A stretch of 60,909 bases of DNA, taken from Vibrio hibernica. GTDB lineage: Bacteria > Pseudomonadota > Gammaproteobacteria > Enterobacterales > Vibrionaceae. Shown one piece after another: positions 56,658 to 60,909 of this stretch (the stretch's first letter is position 1; each line of letters starts with the position of its first letter). The notes under the pieces are model-generated. The model saw only the letters and a list, made by a program, of their open reading frames with translations, made no database searches and was not told the origin of the DNA. The translations under genes and the position numbers were made by a program. Location: positions 1 to 60,909 of the forward strand of contig NZ_VHKO01000015.1 of NCBI RefSeq assembly GCF_015223435.1, in the 5' to 3' direction.

Positions 56658-57957
56658 ATCCATTCAAAAGTTGAATGTGGAACGCACTCTCACAACGGGC
56701 GAAACTGTATCTGTGGGTGTATTAGCGCAAAACCGCCAAGGTGTTTTCTTCCAGTATGATGAAATTTATCTAAGCAGGTTTGGCAATTTATCCCCTTTTA
56801 CTCTTCAGGGAGATGTGCGATTACAGCAAGCACCGAAAGGACCACACCAAGGTATTCACGGCGTATTTGGCGATAGTCTTCCCGATGGTTGGGGTTTGCT
56901 GTTGCAAGATCGAGTATTCCGCCAACAAGGTATTTTACCTGCGCAAGTAACAGCAATGGACAGGCTGGCTTTTGTTGGTCAGCAAGGAATGGGGGCATTG
57001 TCTTTTACCCCTGTATCTGAGCTCTCATTAGAAAATCGTTCAGATATTGATTTGGAAACACTAGGACTTGAAGCCCAAACATTGTTTGACCAAGCTCTAT
57101 CTGATGACTTAGACGGTAGCACTCAAAAAGTGTTAGCAACCTTGGTAGCCGTCGGCAGCTCCGGCGGTGCTCGCCCTAAAGCGCAAATTTTTATGCCCTC
57201 TGGCGACGCGACGCAATGCCGCACCTATGCACAGCCTGGCGATGAAGCCTGGCTAGTTAAGTTTACTTCAAAGAACTTAGCTTTGGGCCACGAAGAAGGT
57301 TTGTGTGAAGCGGTCTATTTAGAAATGGCTGAGCAGGCAAAATGTCAGCCCCCCATATGGCAGCTAATTGAAGCACCTGCGAGTGGCGGTGCTAAAGCAT
57401 GGCTTGCGTTAAAGCGTTTCGATTATTTACCCGCGCAGGATAAGGCTGGGCGTTTACATATGCACAGTGCTTGCGGCTTATTGGATGCGGACTTTCGAAG
57501 CCCTAGCTTAGATTACAGCGATCTAATTAAGGCCAGTCGTCAACTTTGTAAATCACCAGCGGCTGGGCAGCTTCAATTTCGACGCGCAATGTTTAACTTA
57601 TTTGCCGCGAACCAAGATGATCACAGTAAAAACTGGGGCTTTTTACAAGCCGATGATGGCAGTTGGCAACTCGCACCATTTTACGATGTAACCTTTAGCC
57701 CCCACCCTTTTAATGAGCATGCAACCGCCTTTTCCGGATACGGAAAAGAGCCACCACTTAAAGTAATGCAAAAGCTAGCGGCTAGTGCAGGCTTTGCTAA
57801 TTGGAAGGAAGCACAGCAATGCATTCAAGAAGTGGTTGAGGCCATTAGTCAGTTTAGGCAGCTTGCCGAGCAACACGCGATCAGCAAGGCAACCGTATTA
57901 GCGATAGAAAAAACACTCGCAGAACGCAAGCAAGAAAATGCGGTACTTTTAGATTGA
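56647..57957 (+). CDS. hipA: HipA-family serine/threonine kinase toxin
   Basis: A 436-residue HipA-type kinase; characterised HipA phosphorylates glutamyl-tRNA synthetase and induces persistence. Visible landmarks: HipA N-terminal domain (GDSLPDGWGLLLQDR near residue 75), the P-loop-like GSSGGARPKA at about 170-179, catalytic NQDDHSKNWGF at 322-332 and the metal-binding YDVTF at about 346. The catalytic residues are intact. It is translationally coupled to hipB. The target in this organism is not known. Confidence 0.9.
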   Translation: MSFKSIQKLNVERTLTTGETVSVGVLAQNRQGVFFQYDEIYLSRFGNLSPFTLQGDVRLQQAPKGPHQGIHGVFGDSLPDGWGLLLQDRVFRQQGILPAQVTAMDRLAFVGQQGMGALSFTPVSELSLENRSDIDLETLGLEAQTLFDQALSDDLDGSTQKVLATLVAVGSSGGARPKAQIFMPSGDATQCRTYAQPGDEAWLVKFTSKNLALGHEEGLCEAVYLEMAEQAKCQPPIWQLIEAPASGGAKAWLALKRFDYLPAQDKAGRLHMHSACGLLDADFRSPSLDYSDLIKASRQLCKSPAAGQLQFRRAMFNLFAANQDDHSKNWGFLQADDGSWQLAPFYDVTFSPHPFNEHATAFSGYGKEPPLKVMQKLAASAGFANWKEAQQCIQEVVEAISQFRQLAEQHAISKATVLAIEKTLAERKQENAVLLD

Positions 57958-58028
57958 GATGATCTTAACTTGAGGTTGTGCTTGTTTAAGATGACGTAGC
58001 ATTAAGAAAATAGGCGAGTAGATAAAGT

Positions 58029-59030
58029 ATGAAACCAGGTCGAAATGAACCTTGCCCTTGTGGCAGCGGTAAAAAGTACAAACGTTGCTGCATGAACAGT
58101 ATCTCTAAACAACACGCATCTATGCTGGATGATATTGAGCAAGTTGCTGCAATGAACCCTAACTTGTCTTTAGAAGAGCTTAATATCGTTGCAGAGCAAA
58201 AAATGAAGGCAGCTAATGATCGGCCTCATCCTGATTTCTGTGGCCTTTCGCCAACACAAATGAGCAATTGGTTATATTCGTCATTCAGTGACTTGGAAGG
58301 GGTACTAATACACACGCCAGATAATCTAAAAACCAGCCCAGTGATGCGTTACTTAGCATTGATATTAGATGAAGCCATGCAAAACGGTGGCTCGTTTAAA
58401 GCCACCAGCAAAGGTAACTTGCCGACAAAAGTTGTTAAGCAGGCTAGTGAGTTATTGCCAGAATTTGCAGTCTCTCAATTTGAACGACACATCAGCATTA
58501 GTGAATATGCAGGCAGTAACGAAGATAAGTTTAATGCCCTACATTACAGCCGAGTGCTAGCAGAGATTGCAGGTATAATCTATCGCCGCAGTGGCCGATA
58601 TCATGTTAAAAAAGCCGCTCAAAAGCAGTATCTAACACATGGCATTCAAGTATTCTTTATCCCTATGCTAGAAGCAGCAACCTCTCAGTATAATTGGGGC
58701 TACCTAGATGGATGGGAGCACGATGTTGATTTAAGAACCTTCTGGCTATTTATGCTGTGGCGATTGCAAAACCATGGCAATACAAAGCAGTTGATTGAAG
58801 AGGTAATGATCGCATTCCCTGATTTACTTTTGAGGTGCCCAGAGGATGAGTATAGGTCTTCGAGTGAGTTGCTAGGCACAATGGTTGAATTGCGACTTAT
58901 TAAACGCTTCTTGGAGTTTTGGGGCTTTGTGACGGTTGCGCCAATGAGGCATATCGATGATTTTCGTACCCCAAATAACGTAGAGGTGCAACCATTGATG
59001 AAATTCGTTTTTGAATTCGATGATTTTTGA
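58029..59030 (+). CDS. SEC-C motif protein of unknown function
   Basis: A 333-residue protein. Residues 1-22 are a SEC-C zinc motif (MKPGRNEPCPCGSGKKYKRC, Cys at 9, 11, 20, 21), as in the tail of SecA and many unrelated proteins. The rest is mostly helical; the segment KATSKGNLPTKVVKQASELL resembles one seen in pRiA4b ORF-3-type proteins of mobile elements. No enzyme motif is seen. It follows hipA by about 70 bases and lies among toxin-antitoxin and restriction-type genes. Confidence 0.75.
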   Translation: MKPGRNEPCPCGSGKKYKRCCMNSISKQHASMLDDIEQVAAMNPNLSLEELNIVAEQKMKAANDRPHPDFCGLSPTQMSNWLYSSFSDLEGVLIHTPDNLKTSPVMRYLALILDEAMQNGGSFKATSKGNLPTKVVKQASELLPEFAVSQFERHISISEYAGSNEDKFNALHYSRVLAEIAGIIYRRSGRYHVKKAAQKQYLTHGIQVFFIPMLEAATSQYNWGYLDGWEHDVDLRTFWLFMLWRLQNHGNTKQLIEEVMIAFPDLLLRCPEDEYRSSSELLGTMVELRLIKRFLEFWGFVTVAPMRHIDDFRTPNNVEVQPLMKFVFEFDDF

Positions 59031-59150
59031 TGCATGCGGCGGTTACAGGCTAACCCCTTTTTAAATTATTTTGTCCATGTATCCTGCGGTAAGTGAGTCA
59101 ACACGTTATGTAAACGCTTAACTCGTCGTAAAAGAGGTTTAGGTACAGCC

Positions 59151-59164
59151 TTTGTTAAAACAAA
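59151..59164. promoter_or_regulatory. Perfect 14-bp palindrome upstream of the 59201 gene
   Basis: TTTGTTAAAACAAA is a perfect palindrome, ending 36 bases before the GTG start. It could be an operator. The flanking 59031-59200 region holds no gene. Confidence 0.35.
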
Positions 59165-59200
59165 CTTTTCAATTCAGATTAAATACATAGCAAGGTCATC

Positions 59201-60322
59201 GTGAGCGAATATCAATATTATCAATTCGAGCGTCTGGAAGGCGTTCTAGATGCTAAAGCGCGCCAAGAGCTTAGAGCCATTTCAAGCCGTGCAGAGATTA
59301 GCGCAACGTCTTTTCAGGTGTATTACACCTACAGTGACTTAAAGGCAGAGCCTTCTGAACTGATGTCAAAATATTTTGATATCGGTTTTTACTATGCAGA
59401 TTGGGGCTCAATTGATGCTTACATTAAGCTACCTGTGGGCACTATTCCTGATGCATTACTTGGCTTTTCAAGCGATGAGCTTTATGTGCGTCAAAACGAT
59501 GAGTGGCAGTTGCTGGTTTTCTCCCTTGAGGAGTATGACGACTATTTTGACGATGAACAAGCGGATGACTTTTTCCAGTATTTGGCTGCTTTACGCAGCG
59601 AGTTAATCCAAGGGAATTGGCGTCTTGTTTATTTTATGTGGCTCAGAGCGCTTGATTGTAATGACGAACTAGAGAAAACACCTTTAATTCAATTCGATTT
59701 TGAGTGCTTCAGTGAAGAGTTGCAGGCCTTTGCGGTGCAGTATGATATTCCTTTAGCATTGGTTAAAGCACTCGCCATGGTGCTAAACGAACAACCTAGT
59801 CACCAAGCCAAACAGACCCAGTTTCAATTTGATGCTTGGCTCCACAACCTCTCGGAAGCAGAGAAAGATACGCTATTACGCACGCTGTTTGAGCAAGGCC
59901 AGTTAACCCGACACCAAGCCTTGGCACTGACGAGAAAAGAACCAGCCAATAAAGACGAAACCTATCAGTATTGGTTAACCCCTGGCCTGATTATCCCTTA
60001 CATTGAACAAGCGCAAAGTCAATTACAGCAAGAACAAGCAGAGGTACTGGCAAAAAAATTAGCTATCGAAAAAGCGGAAAAAGAAAAGGCTTTGACGGAT
60101 ATCTACAATCAGCGAGAGCGTTGCTGGCAGCAAGCACAAGAGCAAGCGAACCGCTCCTGCGCTAGTGGCTATGACGAGGCATCACGCTACCTGCATCAGC
60201 TGTTTGAAGCCTATCAGTTTAAAGCCGATGTGCCGGCGTTTAAGCAGAGCTTTAAGCGCTTTGTTACAACCAATAGCAGTCGTAAAGCGTTATTAAAACG
60301 CTTGAGTGATTTGAGTAAATAA
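59201..60322 (+). CDS. Uncharacterised 373-residue protein with C-terminal coiled coil
   Basis: I do not recognise a named family. It has an N-terminal part (YQYYQFERLEGVLDAKARQE then LRAISSRAEISATSFQVYY) with SDLKAEPSELMSKYFDIGFYYADWGS; an acidic loop DDYFDDEQADDF near residue 114; and a coiled-coil stretch at about 265-325 rich in Gln, Glu, Lys and Ala. I recall similar proteins of unknown function in diverse bacteria, annotated only as hypothetical. GTG start at 59201. No signal peptide or membrane segment. It lies between the SEC-C gene and a regulator remnant. Confidence 0.7.
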   Translation: MSEYQYYQFERLEGVLDAKARQELRAISSRAEISATSFQVYYTYSDLKAEPSELMSKYFDIGFYYADWGSIDAYIKLPVGTIPDALLGFSSDELYVRQNDEWQLLVFSLEEYDDYFDDEQADDFFQYLAALRSELIQGNWRLVYFMWLRALDCNDELEKTPLIQFDFECFSEELQAFAVQYDIPLALVKALAMVLNEQPSHQAKQTQFQFDAWLHNLSEAEKDTLLRTLFEQGQLTRHQALALTRKEPANKDETYQYWLTPGLIIPYIEQAQSQLQQEQAEVLAKKLAIEKAEKEKALTDIYNQRERCWQQAQEQANRSCASGYDEASRYLHQLFEAYQFKADVPAFKQSFKRFVTTNSSRKALLKRLSDLSK

Positions 60323-60332
60323 ATGCAAGTAA

Positions 60333-60626
60333 CGTTATGATAAAAAGAAAAAATCGTGCTGTGCAGTCGGAATTGAAGGGCAGGGCCCCGATCCTGATTA
60401 CCCCGGAGATATCTGGTTCGACTCGCTGAAATCGGTGGCGAATGTGCTGTCTAAAGAAAACCAGCAGTTGTTAAAGGTGATCGCCGAGCAACAGCCGCAA
60501 TCAGTAACTGAATTGGCGAAACTTACTGATCGGGCGGTCAGCAATGTGTCGAGAACACTGAAAACAATGGATGGTTTGGGCATAATAAAGCTAGTACCCT
60601 TACATTATGCAAATACAAAAAAATAG
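60333..60626 (+). pseudogene. Truncated HTH regulator/antitoxin remnant
   Basis: The frame is open from 60333 and reads GIEGQGPDPDYPGD, IWFDSLKSVANVLSKENQQL and VTELAKLTDRAVSNVSRTLK, ending TMDGLGIIKLVPLHYANTKK. It matches HTH regulators of the kind with a WFESLKS...LS...NRELL...L...TGRK.SNLSRTLKTME core. The conserved WFDSLKS part lies upstream of the first possible start (GTG 60435), and no start codon precedes it, so the 5' end is missing; the 3' end is also short. The first 100 bases are GC-rich compared with neighbours, pointing to a transferred and then broken gene. Confidence 0.65.
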
Positions 60627-60670
60627 AATTGAAATACCAAAAATTCGTGGTCTTGGTTTAAAGGAATCAT

Positions 60671-60909
60671 ATGAGTTTAAGAGAACTTTTAATAGAAATA
60701 GCTGGTGGTTGGGTACAAGCTAAAAGTGAGCCGTTTACAGGTCACCCGATAGCCACTTTACTAAGACAAGATTTAAGTAGAGCAATAGAAGACAAGCTGC
60801 AATCTCCAACTGACTATTTAATTAAAGCGAGTGCAGGTGCAGGAAATTGGGCAGACGTGCCATGGCTGTCAATACTCAACCCACAAATAACAGAATCGAC
60901 ACAGTCTGG
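60671..60909 (+). CDS. McrB-type restriction protein N-terminal part (DUF3578), incomplete at window end
   Basis: Starts MSLRELLIEIAGGWVQAKSE and continues with FTGHPIATLLRQDLSRAIED, then IKASAGAGNWADVPWLSILN and PQITESTQSG to the window edge. KAS.G.GNWA.VPW..I.....T.S.Q.G is the DUF3578/MrcB_N signature, the recognition domain of McrB-type GTPases and of solitary nucleases. The ATG follows AAAGGAATC. Which catalytic domain follows (AAA+ GTPase or HNH) is outside the window. It suggests a modification-dependent defence gene. Confidence 0.75.
   Translation, partial: MSLRELLIEIAGGWVQAKSEPFTGHPIATLLRQDLSRAIEDKLQSPTDYLIKASAGAGNWADVPWLSILNPQITESTQS

Noticed and set aside
1..60909. CRISPR arrays, rRNA and tRNA genes
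   Set aside because: No regularly spaced identical repeats, no cloverleaf-like segments and no rRNA-like sequence were noticed; a dedicated tRNA/CRISPR search would settle this.

Overview
The window is a chromosomal segment of a gammaproteobacterium of the Vibrio type, with AT-rich intergenic DNA. The diagnostic features are the divergent argE / argC-argB-argG-argH arrangement next to ppc, an argH fused to an N-acetylglutamate synthase (GNAT) domain, and the run mrcA / pilMNOPQ - aroK - aroB - damX - dam - rpe - gph - trpS. These are typical of Vibrionaceae and close relatives. The species cannot be fixed from the sequence alone. No rRNA, tRNA, CRISPR array or complete insertion sequence was seen.

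Layout. 0-10 kb: ppc and argE (minus), then argCBGH (plus), with two long ERIC-like elements lying in opposite orientation on either side of argG, further ERIC-like fragments, and a pair of ARG boxes between argE and argC. 10-14.7 kb: an aaeXAB-type aromatic-acid efflux cassette and oxyR. 14.8-22.1 kb: mrcA (PBP1a) divergent from pilMNOPQ. pilM and pilO each carry an in-frame stop followed by homologous sequence in the same frame, so the competence-type IV pilus assembly operon looks decayed. 22.4-29.3 kb: aroK, aroB, damX, dam, rpe, gph, trpS. 29.4-32.6 kb: pabA, argD (preceded by two ARG-box-like sites exactly 21 bp apart) and a DUF1338 dioxygenase-like gene. 32.7-35.9 kb: spoT-rpoZ-gmk on the minus strand. 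36-41.4 kb: a PQQ-dependent membrane glucose dehydrogenase, then a MarR/SlyA regulator with an HlyD-type adaptor and a DUF2955 membrane protein. 41.5-45.9 kb: fdhD convergent with an FdhF/YdeP-type molybdoenzyme, a remnant of an alkA-like glycosylase gene, and ogt. 46-50 kb: a NhaC-type antiporter, doxX, a YgiD-type dioxygenase and a LysR regulator, with a degenerate 17-bp tandem repeat between doxX and nhaC. 50.2-54.8 kb: a suppressor-of-copper-sensitivity cluster (scsA-like, scsB, scsD, scsC) and a hemerythrin-domain protein.

From about 55.3 kb to the end the content changes to accessory genes, all on the plus strand: a higBA toxin-antitoxin pair with two matching operators, a hipBA-type pair with its own inverted-repeat operator, a SEC-C zinc-motif protein of unknown function, an unrecognised 373-residue protein with a coiled-coil tail, a remnant of an HTH regulator truncated at both ends, and the start of a gene with an McrB-type N-terminal domain (DUF3578), which runs off the window. 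This looks like the edge of a defence or genomic island. The SEC-C protein, the 373-residue protein and the McrB-type gene are the best candidates for an undescribed defence function.

How the genes work together: arginine genes from two separate loci (argECBGH and argD) share ARG-box pairs, consistent with one ArgR regulon. ppc supplies oxaloacetate next to them. FdhD likely matures the neighbouring molybdoenzyme. The Scs proteins form a thiol-redox relay in the envelope. The two efflux cassettes are independent exporters for small organic compounds.
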